A stretch of 64,000 nt of DNA from Pomphorhynchus laevis (taxonomy: Eukaryota > Acanthocephala > Palaeacanthocephala > Echinorhynchida > Pomphorhynchidae). The stretch spans positions 62,001-126,000 of the forward strand of contig WNNJ02000215.1 in NCBI GenBank assembly GCA_012934845.2, read 5' to 3'. Below, one piece after another: positions 40,691-53,146 of the stretch. The notes below the pieces were generated by a model, which was not told the origin of the DNA, ran no database searches, and saw nothing but the letters and a program-made list of their open reading frames with translations. The translations under genes and the position numbers were made by a program. Within the stretch, counting starts at the first letter, position 1. Each line of letters begins with the position of its first letter.

Positions 40691-43398
40691 GTATTCGGTA
40701 AAGCAAATTAGATAGCTTAGTTTGTAGATAAGAAGAAAAATCATCAGGATTTAAATTACAAGAAGTAGATGATCGTGAAAGAATAGAGTTTAAGATTTTC
40801 CAATGAGATTTAGAGTTGGAAGATGACTCGAGTTGATTTCGCCAAAAGATAGTACGTTTAGTACGTATAAGAATGAGATATGAACGGCGTTGAGAAAAGT
40901 ACGAATCACAAAGATTTGGAGTGAGTGAGTTGGGAGAACGTTTAAGAAAGCGTTTATAAATACGAAAAGAGTAACGGAGTCGACGCTTAGAAAGACTACA
41001 TTCAGAATCGAACACGGAAGCATGGCGCAAGCGCTGGGAACGTCGAAGTCGACTAGGCAGAAGGTTATTGAGGATCGACGTAAGTTCAGAATCAAACAGA
41101 ATGCAGAGATTATCGGGAGAGAGATAGTTAAGAGGAAGTAAAAAGAGTGAAGAATTGAGTAAGGCTGTGCAGAGAATAGGGATATCGAGAAGCTTCCAGG
41201 GTCGACTTGGTGTAGATAATGGTAAAGGCGGAGAAGGAGGATGGGGACGAGTAAGAGTAAGAGTGACAAGGAAATGATCGGACAAACCAGGATCATTAAT
41301 TGACAAGGAGGTATAGTCATTGAAGCAGTTAGGAACAGCAATGATGTCGAGAGCACCGCCGAGAATATGAGTTGGGCTTGTTGAAAGTAATTTATAGTTA
41401 AAATCAGAAAAAAGATTAGTTAAAGTGATAGAGTCAGAGTCAGCCGGGCGATCAAGACGAATATTAAAGTCACCGAGAACAAAAGAAGGAGTACAAGACA
41501 ATAAACAGTGAAGACATTAGATCTGCAAGGTCGTTAAAGAAGATACGTGATGGGGCAACTGAACCTGGACGGTATACAATCACAAGTTCCAGAGGGAAAG
41601 GCGTTGATAATCTGCATATGAGTAATTCGAACGAAGTGTAACGGATGTTAACGTTGATTTTACGTAAAGACATTGGGTGACGAGCAATGACAACAATACC
41701 GCCATGGTTAGAAGCAGTAGATGTATGAGAGGCAATTTAACGAGCTGATTCAACTAGAGAACAACCAGAGCGACATAGACGACGAATAGCAAGATCGTCG
41801 GAGTCACAATGCCAGGATTCGGTAATGCAGAGAATATCGATAGATAATTGATCGAAGATATCGAGAAGCATATCAGCTTTATGAAGAATGGAGCGAGTGT
41901 TGAATAGACTAAGACGAAAAGTATGCTTAGGAGCGAGATTGACTAGCGAAGAAGACAAGGGGGAGAGATGGGACGCCATCGAATTTTTGGCCTTGTGTGT
42001 ACAACGTGAAAATTTCCGTTGATTTGACGTATAGATAAGGATGACTCGCCGTTTGTTTCACGTCGATGTTTCTCAATGCGAGCTAAATTGAGCTGGGCAA
42101 TATCAGTAGGGGAGCGGTTAGGAAAGATACGGCAAGTAGATGAAGTGGTAAGAAGTTTAAATCGTTGGGAGAGTACAAAAGAGGCATGTGAACTATGTCG
42201 GAAAACGATTTTTAAGAGTAGAGGACTGAGATGATTGGATTTAGTGGATTTGTTTAAACGAATAAAGGATACAGGAGCGATATTATTGAAGAGGGATGGG
42301 TTATCATCAGGAAGAATGGTTGCTAGGATAGACCTGAAAGCAGATACATCATCATCGAGGCGAGATTGTGGAGAAGCAGATTCGGAAAGCTTTAAGTTTG
42401 ATATGATTATACAGCGATCGCGCGAAGGGAAACGATTTCGTGGAAGTGGTGGACGGACAGAGTTGGTAGGAGTAAGGCAGATGATCAGATAGAAGTGGAA
42501 ATGACAGGGGTGATTGATAAAGAATTAATATTGGTTGGAGCAAGTGTGACAGGAGCGGGGTGTTGAATCGATTGATCAGAGATGTGACTGGATATGATTT
42601 TAAATGAAGGATGTAAATTATTTGGAAGTGTTACGTGGGAGGTAGATTAAGGATAATTAAGATATGTTGGGGCATGAGGGACAGGAATGGAGTGTTGAAT
42701 CACTTGATCGGAAATGTTACTGGAAATGATTTTGATGGAAGGATGTAAATTATTGAGAAGTGATACGGGAGAGGTCGAGTAAGAAGTACGTGAAGAGAAT
42801 AAAGAAGTTTGAGATTTATTTAGATTGGGGGATGAATAGGAAAGAGGAGGTACGAGATGAAAAGCTTTACCGTTAGCATTGTTAGAATGAGAAAGATTAA
42901 TGGAAGTTTTGTACGTAGTTGAACGAGGAGTGTGTGAGAGAGTAGGTTCAATAATGGGATTATAAGATGCGAAGTCAGGTGTTGATGCGAGGGAAACATC
43001 TAAAACAGCATTGGTCTGAGTGGTCGTGTGTGATACAGGAGTAGAGGAGCAGGATAACTGTAGTAGTCGTACTGATGTACAAAAACCGCAAGTGAAATGT
43101 TTACGTTTATACACCGAGTGGTCGGATATTTTAACACGAACAAGTGTCCATACATCGCAATCTTTGGAATCGCATCCAACTTTAAAGCTGGTATAACCAT
43201 CATTGCATTCCGATGTGGAAGATTCTTGATCAGGAACAGGGATATGAGATTTCGCTTTTTTAGGCATGACCTTTTATCGATAGATTGAGCTCAATCCGCG
43301 AGCGTAGCGAGCGGAACCGACAGGAATAATCTGGAACTGACAGAAATAATCTAGAACTGACAGGAATAATTGTATGTTTATTAGAAACCAATTTTTTA
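40691..43398 (-). mobile_element. L2/CR1-like LINE, family B copy B4
   Basis: From right to left: a 5' UTR with three AACTGACAGGAATAAT-like units (43310-43370) and TGTATGTTTATTAGAAACCA at the very end; ORF1 from 43267 (MPKKAKSHIPVPDQ, finger VGCDSKDCDVWTLV then FTCGFC); the ORF1 core near 42080-42440 in broken frames; and ORF2 from 41979 (MASHLSPLSSSLVNLAPKH). Endonuclease boxes LCITESWHCDSDDLAIRRL, FVLGDFNIRLDRP and GLSDHFLVTL are present. The copy ends near LQTKLSNLL at about 40700, ahead of the RT, so its 3' half is missing, which is unusual for target-primed integration. Confidence 0.85.
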
Positions 43399-43399
43399 G

Positions 43400-43611
43400 G
43401 TGATTAATATGATTATTCTCGGTCAAAAGCTGAATTAGCACATACGTATCTTACTAATACCTTCTGTTATGCAAAATATGAGAACCGGAAAAATGCGGTA
43501 TTTAACAAAACATTACTCAAAGAATACATGAAGTACTCAACGAAGCACTTGGAAGACATAGCCTCTAAACATTACCCAAATCTAATATCAAAAAATATTT
43601 TACAAAAATAA
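43400..43611 (+). pseudogene. Unidentified coding remnant
   Basis: From about 43404 the frame reads DYSRSKAELAHTYLTN, TFCYAKYENRKNAVF, LLKEYMKYSTKHLEDIASKH and ends YPNLISKNILQK with TAA at 43609-43611. It is lysine-rich and free of stops for about 68 codons in AT-rich DNA, which is longer than expected by chance. The KYENRKNAVF piece faintly recalls KYHENRKNAKYAER of family D, so it could be a diverged family D end. I cannot assign it. Confidence 0.3.
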
Positions 43612-44054
43612 ATTTGAACTTTTAAGCGAAAAATATTTATAATCTTTAAATTTTTAAATATTTATTATTTTTATTTATAAAACACAAAATACATAGAAAT
43701 GTATTGACATAAATATTATTTAAATTATTATCTTTAGAATTTTAACAAATTCTTATCGTTAAAAATTTCAATTATAGAAAATCTTAAATAATCCAAAATC
43801 GTTGAGGAAATCGTTATTTTCTTATATAATTTGACAATAAATTCAATTTGTAAAAAATAATTTAAAAGGAATTAATCAAGAGAATCTAACTTCTTTCGTT
43901 TGCTCATCAAAAAGCTTCGCCGATTTGTAGACGACCAGCGGGCTGGCTCCTTCCTAATGCAACGCATTAGTACTGTCATACAAATGGGCAATGGTACATC
44001 AGTCTTGTCCTCTCTTACAGAACACTGAATGCAATTGAACACATACACCACAAA
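43612..44054. other. AT-rich spacer
   Basis: No supported gene. Confidence 0.5.
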
Positions 44055-44059
44055 GACAA

Positions 44060-44130
44060 TGTACTGATATTTATATGTTATGTTTTCAGATGTTCGCATA
44101 AAGCCTTTTGTTGTTGTTCGCCTCGGTTCA
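44060..44130 (+). repeat. 5' LTR of the Ty3/gypsy element
   Basis: Begins TGTACTGATA and ends CCTCGGTTCA; identical to 47818-47888. At 71 bp it is far shorter than most LTRs. Confidence 0.92.
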
Positions 44131-47100
44131 ATTTATGCGAACATTGTGAATGGACAAGCTACTCAAACCAGCGATCCTAGATGCTTTAACCGATGGGATT
44201 GATTCGGCAAAAGTTTGGCGTCATTGGCTACAAAGATTCAATGCGTTTGTACGAGTTCTTGAAGATGTCACAAACCAACAAAAGCTTGACCTTCTGATCA
44301 ACCACATCTCTCCAATCCTTTATGATATCATCGAAGGAGTCGATGATTATGATATCGCGATCGATACGTTAAGTAGAAGTTTTATAAAGGACAGGGGAGA
44401 TGTATATGCAAGACATCAGCTGCATAATTTGAAGCAAGGTGAAAACCAGACAATCGACCAGTTTATTCAAACGACAGAATCCGTTGCCCGTCAAATCAAG
44501 TTCAAAGATGTAACTTCACGAGAACATCGAGATTCTTTGTTGTTGGATACTTTTGTGGCTGGAATTATTTCCACATCGATCAGAGAACGTCTACTTGAAA
44601 CCGTCAATCTTAACAAAGAGAGTGCTTATCGGATCGCTCGATCAATCGAGTTGGCACAGGCTGAAGCATCGGAATTCCAGTTATCTTCACGGGATATCAC
44701 TCAATCTGAAAATATGGAATCTATGATTAACTATGCTAATCCACCGCAGTTGACAAATTTACCCAGAGATGATTCGGAAACACAACAAGAATATTCCGCA
44801 ATCAAAAGTCAAGAGCGGTGCTACTTTTGCGGTCGAAACCGCCACGTGCGGAGTAACTGTCCTGCTCGCAACACTACCTGTCATACGTGCAGCAAGAAAG
44901 GACACTTTTCTAACATGTGCCGTTCAAGAAATTCTGGTACGTCTGCGTCTTTATATTCAATAAGCACAACAAACGCGTCATCATCAAACTTAATCCAGCC
45001 AACTATAAGTTTGAATAATATCTCAGTAAGCGGGATGATCGATTCTGGAAGTTCATTTAATATTGTCAGAAGTGATGTCGCTACAAAGTGCAAGCTTGTG
45101 AGAAAATCCACAAATTTAAAAGTTTCTCTCGCTGCATCTGAATTTTCCTGTGAGTTAAGACATTGTACATTCGCCGATGTTGTTTTAAACAATCGTTTCT
45201 ATCGAAATGTAAAATTCTTCATTCTCCCCACCCTAGTAACAGATGTGATCCTCGGTGTACCCTTTCTTCGTCAACACTCGACGGTGACCATAGAATTCAA
45301 CGGAGTAGAACGTCCTTTGGTCGTTGTTGCAGGTGTTAGGGAAATGAAAGTTGAAGCCCCGTTTCTATTTCAATTCCTAGACAAAGCGGTAAAACCTGTT
45401 GCAATTCCATCTCGTCAAAGAACTCCAGAAGATAACTGTTTTATCGCAGCCGAGGTAAAACGCCTATTAGATTTCAGTATCATCGAGAATAGCACGTCTC
45501 CGTGGCGTGCACAAGTTGTTCTGGTTAAAAATCCTGGTCGCGAAGTGCGAATGGTAATAGATTACAGTTTGACGGTGAATCGATTCACTCATCTTGAAGG
45601 CTTCCCTCTTCCAAGGATTGACGAATTCATTGATAAGCTATCTCCATTCAAAAGTTTCAGTCGATTAGACCTAAAGAATGCTTATCATCAGGTTCCCATT
45701 CAGGAGAATGAGAGGCATTACACTGCATTTGAAGCTAATGGTCGTTTGTACCAATTTAAACGCCTACCGTTCGGATTGACAAATGCAGTGGCAGCTTTCC
45801 AACGTATCATCGCTAAGTTAATCGAGGAAGAGGATCTTGAATCTACGTACGCTTATTTGGATGATGTTATTATCGGCGGTGAAACAAAGGAACTTCACCA
45901 AAGGAATCTTGATCGCTTCTTAGAAGTTGCTAAGAAATATAATATCACTTTAAATACGTCAAAATGTATTTTCGGAGTCTCTAAGGTATGTTTTCTTGGC
46001 TACCAGATAGATAACGGTTGCATTTCACCTGACCCTGATCGTGTCAAACCCTTATTGGAAATGCCTGAGCCAAAATCATTAGTCGAACTTAAACGTATTA
46101 TAGGAATGTTCGTACACTATTCTCGATGGATAAAGAATTTTTCAAATGTCGTTCGACCTTTAGCACAAACTGTATCTTTTCCGCTGTCTCTTCATGCAAA
46201 AGAATCATTTGCAAGTCTGAAACACAGCCTTGCATCAACTACATTGTCTAAAGTAGATTTCTCAGTCCCATTCGTGGTCGAGACAGACGCATCTGCCTTT
46301 GCGATCGGTGCTACTTTGTCTCAAAATTTTAAACCAGTCGCATTCTTCTCACGTACTCTGGATAAGAACGCAATGAAATATGCAGCTGTTGAGAAAGAGG
46401 CACTAGCCATAGTAGAATCTATAAGATACTGGCGTCACTATTTATCCTGTAGACATTTCACCGTTCTGACGGATCAACAATCCGTGGCATTTTTGTTCTC
46501 AAATAAACATTACAGTAAGATCAAAAATGACAAAATCAATCGTTGGAGAATAGAATTGTCCAAATATCAGTTTGACGTGTCATATCGATGTGGCAAAGAA
46601 AATCAGGTAGCTGACGCTATGACTCGAATTGCTTTAGGATCAGTCACGAGTGATTTAAAAGAACTCGAAAGGATGCATGATCATTTGTGTCACCCTGGGG
46701 TAACAAGGATGTGGCACTATGTACGTCATTGAAATTTTCCGTATTCTATTGAAGATGTTAGAAAAGTCATCAAAGGTTGTCCTAGCTGCAACGAAATAAA
46801 ACCTTCTTTTTTATAAACCCCCTCGAAGTACCTTGATTAAAGCCAGTAAACTATGGGAGCGTTTGTCCTTAGATTTTAAAGGTCCGCTGCCCAGCTCGAG
46901 TAAGAAAAGATATATTTTATCTATAGTAGATGAATATAGCCGATTTCCCTTTGGGTTTCCCTGTGCTGACACCAGTTCTCGATCGGTAATTCAGTGTCTT
47001 GAGTCGTTGTTCGCATTATTTGGCACGCCTGAGAATATCCATACCGATCGGGGTACTTCTTTCACGTCAGTAGAGTTCCGTAAATATTTATTGACATTGG

Positions 47101-47817
47101 GAATCACGCTATCATATTCCACTCTCTACCATCCTACCTCAAATGGCCAGATTGAGCGCTATAACGGGTTGATATGGAACGCGATACGGTTGGATCATCA
47201 AAATAATAAGATTCCAATCGAACGGTGGGAAACAACACTTCCAAAGGCACTTCATTCGATCAGATCTCTTTTATGCGCTTCGACTAATGAAACGCCTCAT
47301 GAACGTATATTCAAATTCAATCGCAGATCAGCTAAGGGAGTCAGCTTACCTGAGTGGTTAATCAATCCTGGACCTATATTTGTAAAGAATTTCAACCGTA
47401 TTAGTAAAAACAATCCACTTGTAGATCGCGCAGAGCTTATTCATGCCAACGAGAACTACGCTCTAGTTCGATACCCTAATGGAAAAGAGACTCACATTTC
47501 AACTCAATATCTAGCTCCCAATAACTGTAATCAAAATGTATTCGAAGAATCCAACATATCTCAAAATTGTCAGATGGACGATTCACCCCCTGCAATTTTT
47601 ACTCCGAATATCCACAATTTACAAACAGAGGTGGATTCAAATAACAGTGCTACAAGCTCAGCGTCGCATATACCTAATGAGAATTATGATCTGAATAAAG
47701 TTCACGATTGTCAAGAGCAACAAGTAGATCTACAGCAGATCCCGTCAATGGAATTTCGACGATCGACACGTATGCGTCGATCACCGAACTATTTGTCTGA
47801 TTATATCGTTGGGAGAA

Positions 47818-47888
47818 TGTACTGATATTTATATGTTATGTTTTCAGATGTTCGCATAAAGCCTTTTGTTGTTGTTCGCCTCGGTTCA
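47818..47888 (+). repeat. 3' LTR of the Ty3/gypsy element
   Basis: Identical to the 5' LTR. The last codons of the integrase region overlap its start. Confidence 0.92.
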
Positions 47889-47893
47889 GACAA

Positions 47894-48367
47894 AGTTATT
47901 AATTTTGCTTGAACATTATTTTATTGTTTATTTTATTAGTTACAAAGTAACTTTTTATTTAAAAAATAAAAAAATATTAAAAGTCAACTTTTCTGACTCT
48001 CGTAATTATACGATAAAAATGGTGTTCTTTAATTTTTGTGAATTGCTCCATTAATTTAATTAATCATGTTCCACAACCTGTTCTCAAATATAACTCAAAA
48101 ATACATATTGGTAGATATCCTCAAGGTTACTGTAAATATCAAAATTGGATTACTGTAAACAATAAAATGGCATATTTATGGCTTAAATACCATTTTAAGA
48201 ATCAAAATACAGTCTTTATTATCACTTTCGGCTTTATAAATAAAATATCTTACAATTTTAATATATTTTAACCGTTTGGATTCCTAATGATTCCTTTTAT
48301 TTGTTATATAAAATAAATAAAACTACGATTTATTAAAAAAATTTTAAAAATAAAGTAAATAGTTAAT
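47894..48367. other. AT-rich spacer
   Basis: No supported gene; a short open stretch near 48040-48270 has no recognisable motif. Confidence 0.45.
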
Positions 48368-48545
48368 GGAGCTGGATCAAAGAAAAGAGGAAATTATTTT
48401 TGTTATTTCACTAACTTCTATCAGCATCTTCAGAAAATTACAATTGTAATTTTCAGGTGATTTTCTGGTAATCTTCAGGCAATTTTCTAAAGATGTTAAC
48501 AGAAGTTAACGAAATATCACATTTCTTTGATCCAGCAAAAAATGG
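48368..48545. repeat. Foldback MITE-like element, copy 1
   Basis: GCTGGATCAAAGAAA at the left pairs with TTTCTTTGATCCAGC at the right. The arms contain ATTTCACTAACTTCTATCAG and CATCTTCAGAAAATT, the core shared with the copies at 53640 and 58292. Confidence 0.8.
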
Positions 48546-48958
48546 ATCGGTATCAACTATTTAAAAAAATAAAGTAAACGACCTTGATTTTTCCGCTAAA
48601 TTTATTTAAGATAGATCTTTAGCTAAGTTTATTTTGCTGAATTAAATCTATTTTATTTATCTTGTTAACTACTGGATTTATCCAGATAAATTTAATAATA
48701 TCTATCTTAAAAATATGAAAATAATATTAACACAAATTAACTCTTTGTTTTTATTTATTAACAATTTTAATTTTATAAAACATTTTAACAATATTGAGAT
48801 AAATTTATTAAATTCATTTATACATTTATTTATATAAAGTTATACAATTTATATTTAAAATTTAAAAGTGAAATATAAAATAAGTCACTTTTTATATATT
48901 TTTATATTTTTATTTTAGGGTTAAATTTATAACAAATATTACTTCAATATTATTTGCT
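48546..48958. other. AT-rich spacer
   Basis: Low-complexity A/T sequence with no recognised gene. Confidence 0.5.
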
Positions 48959-49348
48959 TTAGTGCGATGATCTAAAATTAGATATGGTAAATTTAGATTT
49001 TATTTCTCGATATAATAAAATAACAATTAAAGTATTATGATCAAGCCATAAATCATGCCGCATTGACGCACTTTTCTCATTTAATAGTTCAACTTGGATA
49101 GCTCCATATAGTTTCGCGTAGTTAAGTGGTGTCAATTGTTCAAAATCTATACGATTCATATCATCTCCCGGTAAAATTAGAAACTCAACTATTTCCGCAT
49201 AATCTCCCATTGTTGCAAGGTGTATCGCAGCTTGATCATCTGTATTCTGTATTTAATAGCTTGCATTATATTCAATTAGAAGTGGAACCTGCCGAATACT
49301 ACCCATACGAGCAGCCAAATGTAAAAGCGTACTGTTGCTATATTCATT
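48959..49348 (-). pseudogene. Ankyrin-repeat protein fragment
   Basis: The minus strand reads NEYSNSTLLHLAARMGSIRQ then VPLLIEYNASY, a stop, and IQNTDDQAAIHLATMGDYAE, IVEFLILPGDDMNRIDFEQL, TPLNYAKLYGAIQVELLNEK. These are two to three ankyrin repeats (TLLHLAARMG..., AAIHLATMGDY..., TPLNYAKLYG...). The upstream edge is cut by the tail of LINE A3, so the insertion landed in or beside this sequence. One stop lies between repeats one and two. It could be a decayed host gene or a terminal exon remnant; the parent protein cannot be named from so short a piece. Confidence 0.65.
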
Positions 49349-49350
49349 TT

Positions 49351-52300
49351 AAAATATATTTTTTAGCGTAGCAAATGCGTGCCAGCGTACGCTTACATGA
49401 CCACAACAAAACAAAAATGTAAATCATGTGTCGAGAATGTGTAAAGGGAGGAGGTGTTTGAATGTAATAAAGGAGGGAGCGCGGCGGACGTCGAGAGAGA
49501 GTAGATTTCAGGCGAGTGAGGCGGCAACGAGGAAGGATCGGAGACCGAAATTGTTGGAGTAATTGGGAACGTGGAGTAAGAGGGTATGACGGAATGCAGG
49601 ATAGCGAGGTGGGGCGAGTGTCGTCTAAGAAAGGAAGGTTGATGAACGATAAGGAGCCGACAGCGATGAGACGAAAAATTAGTAGAAGGCGGAGTGTGAT
49701 GCGGATGTGGAAGGTGGGAAAGGAGAGTTTGGCAAAATATGTGGATATGTGGTCAAAGCGACGGAGACAAAAGAACACTTGAACGACGGAGTTGATTATG
49801 CGTTGTAGTGGTAGGATTATGGATTTTGGAGAATTGGCGAAAAGGCTAAGGCAGTCATCGATTTTAGGGGAAAAAAACGTTGAAAGAAGATACATACAAG
49901 AACGAAAGTCGATAAGGGGGTGGATACGGCGGATGTCACGGAAAATTAACTTATACGAGCGGACCTTGTCACCGACGAAGGGTTTTAAAGAAAGGTGATT
50001 ATCGAAATGGAAGCCTAAGAAAGTGAGATTGTGGACTATGGGAATGATCGATGAGGCAAAATATACAGTGGGAGGAGATATGTTTGGTTTACGGGGGATG
50101 ATCCACAATATTTTGGACTTGTCGGGGTTTAGAACGAGATGGAGATTGGAGAGACAATTGTAGATAGAAACAAGACAGTTGGAGGCAGAATTGCCGATAT
50201 CGTGTATGCGATGTGCGGATGCATGATCATGGATGATGTCATCGGCTTATTGCATGACGTTAAAGGAGTAAGGTTTGATAAACGGAGAGAGATCGCCAAG
50301 CAGAAGAGAGAAAAGCAGGGGACCTAGGACTGAACCTTGTGGGACCCCGCAAAAGATAGGGATGGGAGGGGAGGATGATGAATTAGAACAGACGCGAAAG
50401 GAACGGTCGGATAGATATGAGGCAAACCATGCTACGGAGGAGGAAGAAAAGCCGTAATCATAACGAAGGCGAGAAAGGAGGACGGAGTGGTCGACAATGT
50501 CGAACGCGAAGGGGAGGTCGAAGTCGATGAGAACACTATATAGAGCCTTATCTCGAGAAATGATTAAGTTGTTGTAAACTTTCATGCAGGCGATTTCTGT
50601 GGAGTGATTAGAGCGGAAAGCGGATTGTAATATTTGTAATATTTGTAATATTGTAATAATTGATCTGTATTAAGATGAGGCGTTCTAAGAGCTTTGAGAG
50701 AGTAGGGAGTAGTGAAATGAGGCGATAGCTAGAAGGAAGGCAGGGGTCGAGCGATTGTTTCTTAAGGAGGGGACGAACAATTGCGGATTTCCAGTGTGAA
50801 GGGAATATATGACTGCGGATGGACGAGTTAAACAAGGTTGTGAGAAACGGAGATATTGATGAGCATATAGATTTTAATATGTGAGTAGGCAGGGGATCGG
50901 CAGGTGAGGTTTTGTTGGGCAAGGACATGAGGACAGATGATACTTCTGTAGGTTAGATATGGAGAAGATGTAAGAGTTCCGGAAGGATGAGAGTAGACTG
51001 GGAAGAGTGGGATAAGATGGAGACCGGGGTGTCAGAGAGCAGCGTGGATACTTTAGTCTGGAGAAATGACGAATAATCATTAGCATTGATGTTGCACGGC
51101 GAAGAGGAACGAGGCAGGATTGAGTTAAAAGTATGCCAGAGAGTCTTAGTGTTGAATAAAGTGTTGATTTTTTGCTGCCAGAAGGAGTTGCATTTGGTAC
51201 GTAGTAGGTTGAGATGAGACAGGCGAAGAGCAAGATAGGAATCACGGAAATACCGAGTGATCGAGCGGAAAGCACGTCTGAGATAGCGGTGATAGACTCT
51301 CAAAGCATGGCGGAGACGACGCTTTGAGACGATTTGAGTAAGGCAGAGCGGAGAAGGCAGAGGTCAAGATTTATCCAAGGTCGACGTAGGATTGTAGGTG
51401 TGGGAGCAGGGGTGTGGTTGTGAGTGAGATTGAGGGTGACGAGAAAGTGATCGGATAGACTAGGATCAGAGATGGACAGTGAGGAGTATGCAGCAAAATG
51501 ATTAGGGACGGCGATGATGTCTAATGCCCCACCAAGGATATGTGTGGGGGCAGTAATGATTGGTTTGTAATTGTTGTTTGATAGAATGTCGTTGAACTGG
51601 ATGGACTCGGTGGAAGAGGGGCGGTCGAGGTGGATGTTGAAGTCGCTAAGAACGATTGAAGGGATGGAGGACAAAGAACAGTAGAACAGAAGGTCAGCGA
51701 GTTCGGTAAAAAATAAGGATGTAGGAGCTGATGAACCAGGACGGTATACAATGGCGAGATCTAGATTGATCGGGTTAGAATAACGACAAGTGGGCAATTC
51801 AAAAGAGCAAGGACTGAAAGGGGGATTGATTTTGCGAAGAGACGCGAGGTGACGCGCGAATGCGACGATGCCGCCATAATTAGAGAATTTAGAACGGTAT
51901 AAGCTAAGGGGGCGGGCGGATCGACTAGGGAGCAACCGGCAGAGAGCGGACCGCGAATTGAAAGGTCGTTGGAATCTGAGTGCCAGGATTCGGTGAGGCA
52001 GAAGAGATCGATGGATTGCTTGGTTATTAGGTTGAGGATAATATCGGATTTATTTCGAATAGATCTAGTGTCGAGGAGACCGAGGCGGAAACCGTGTGCT
52101 GTGGCGAAAGAGTCTAGTTGAAGAGACACATAGGGGTGATGGAGCGCCATCGAATTTTTGGGCGGGTGTGGACAATTTGAAAATTTCCGTCGATGTTTGG
52201 GATGGAGAGATGTTTCGCCGTTTTCCTCGAGACGGCGTTTTTCGATACGGGCAGAAGAGAGTTGTGCGATTTTAGAAGGGGTGCGATCGGGGAAAATGCG

Positions 52301-53146
52301 AGTGGTTGAACATGACATGAGTTTAAATCGTTTAGAGAGGACAGAAGACGCGTTAGAGCAATGCTTGAAAACAATTTTAGGAGAGGGAGCTGGGAAGGAT
52401 TAGATTGAGAAGATTTGTTTAGACGGATAAATGCGACAGGAGAAATGTCCTTGAAAAAGAATGATTTATTCTCATGGACGATAGACGAGAGGATGGATCT
52501 GAAGGCGGAAACATCGTGGTCTAGACGTGCTTGTGGAGATAAGGAGTTGGAAGGCGTGATATTAGTGACAATGACGCAACGATCGCGAGAAGCAAAGCGC
52601 TTCCGTAAAGGAGGACGACTGACGTGAGTAGGTGAGATCACGATAGAAGAGCTGGCAGTTGATGATTTGGAGGGATTTTGTTTGACGAAGGGAGACATAG
52701 AGGATAATGATAATAAAGAGGGTGGCAAGCGATGTGAGGAAAGGTTATGGGTGGAAGGATCGTGGAGATTGATGGAGGTGATTTTGATTGATGGATGCAA
52801 GTTATTGAGAAACGAGACGGGACTGACGGACGGGGGGTCGGGGAGTGAATATGACATGGAATGGGAAGTGTATATGGTTGGTAGGGTCGGTGGGTGGAGA
52901 AAGGACATTAGAAACGACAGGGGCAGTTTAAGTTGCTGTGTTGGATGTTGATATGTGCTTATTGGAAAGTTTGCGGATTAGTTTGTTGGAGACTATATCT
53001 GTCTTGAGACTCTCTATTTCACTCTGCATCGAATTTATCATCTTAGCAGAACAGTAGCCAGAGTAGAATTCGTTGTCTGCAAGGCAAGATGCTTGGGATT
53101 TTGAAGTCCAAATACTTCTCCACGTGTGACTGTCATTCATTGTAGC
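49351..53146 (-). mobile_element. L2/CR1-like LINE, family A copy A3, near full-length
   Basis: On the minus strand, ORF1 starts near 53140 (MNDSHTWRSIWTSK, degraded finger FYSGYCSAKM), followed by VSFLNNLHPSIKITSINLHD, RDRCVIVTNITPSN, ARLDHDVSAFRSIL and FIRLNKSSQSN. ORF2 opens MALHHPYVSLQLDSFATAHG inside the ORF1 end (about 52150), with GLLDTRSIRNKSD, LFCLTESWHSDSNDLSIRG, AIVYRPGSSAP and LSDHFLVTLNL. The RT includes LLSLPNKTSP-like, IVDHSVLLSRLRYDYGF, CGVPQGSVLGPLLFSLL and a C-terminal block to about 49400. Frame changes occur in ORF1, the linker and the RT. A 35-bp GTAATATTT-type run replaces RT codons near 50630. Confidence 0.88.
50626..50662. repeat. GTAATATTT-type microsatellite inside LINE A3
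   Basis: TTGTAATATTTGTAATATTT and similar units replace about 45 bases of RT coding (the stretch from INAYLSSSNLYPPFQS in other copies). It suggests slippage at the element's integration or later. Confidence 0.7.

Larger units (their letters stand above)
44060..47888 (+). mobile_element. Ty3/gypsy LTR retrotransposon with 71-bp LTRs
   Basis: The element is bounded by two identical 71-bp LTRs and a 5-bp target repeat (GACAA at 44055-44059 and 47889-47893). Parts in order: a gag-like region with two CCHC knuckles (about 44150-44930; CYFCGRNRHVRSNC, CHTCSKKGHFSNMC), an aspartic protease (MIDSGSSFNIV, about 45035), reverse transcriptase (about 45390-45960; SRLDLKNAYHQV, LPFGLTNA, YAYLDDVIIG), RNase H (about 46230-46620; ETDASAFAIGA, LTDQQSVAFLF) and integrase (about 46660-47500; LSLDFKGPLP, HTDRGTSF, HPTSNGQIERYNG). 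No envelope gene is seen. It is broken by about one lesion and otherwise looks whole. Identical LTRs point to a recent insertion. Confidence 0.93.

Noticed and set aside
48038-48271. Plus-strand frame of 77 codons (MNCSINLINHVPQ)
   Set aside because: No motif, AT-rich setting and no supporting context.
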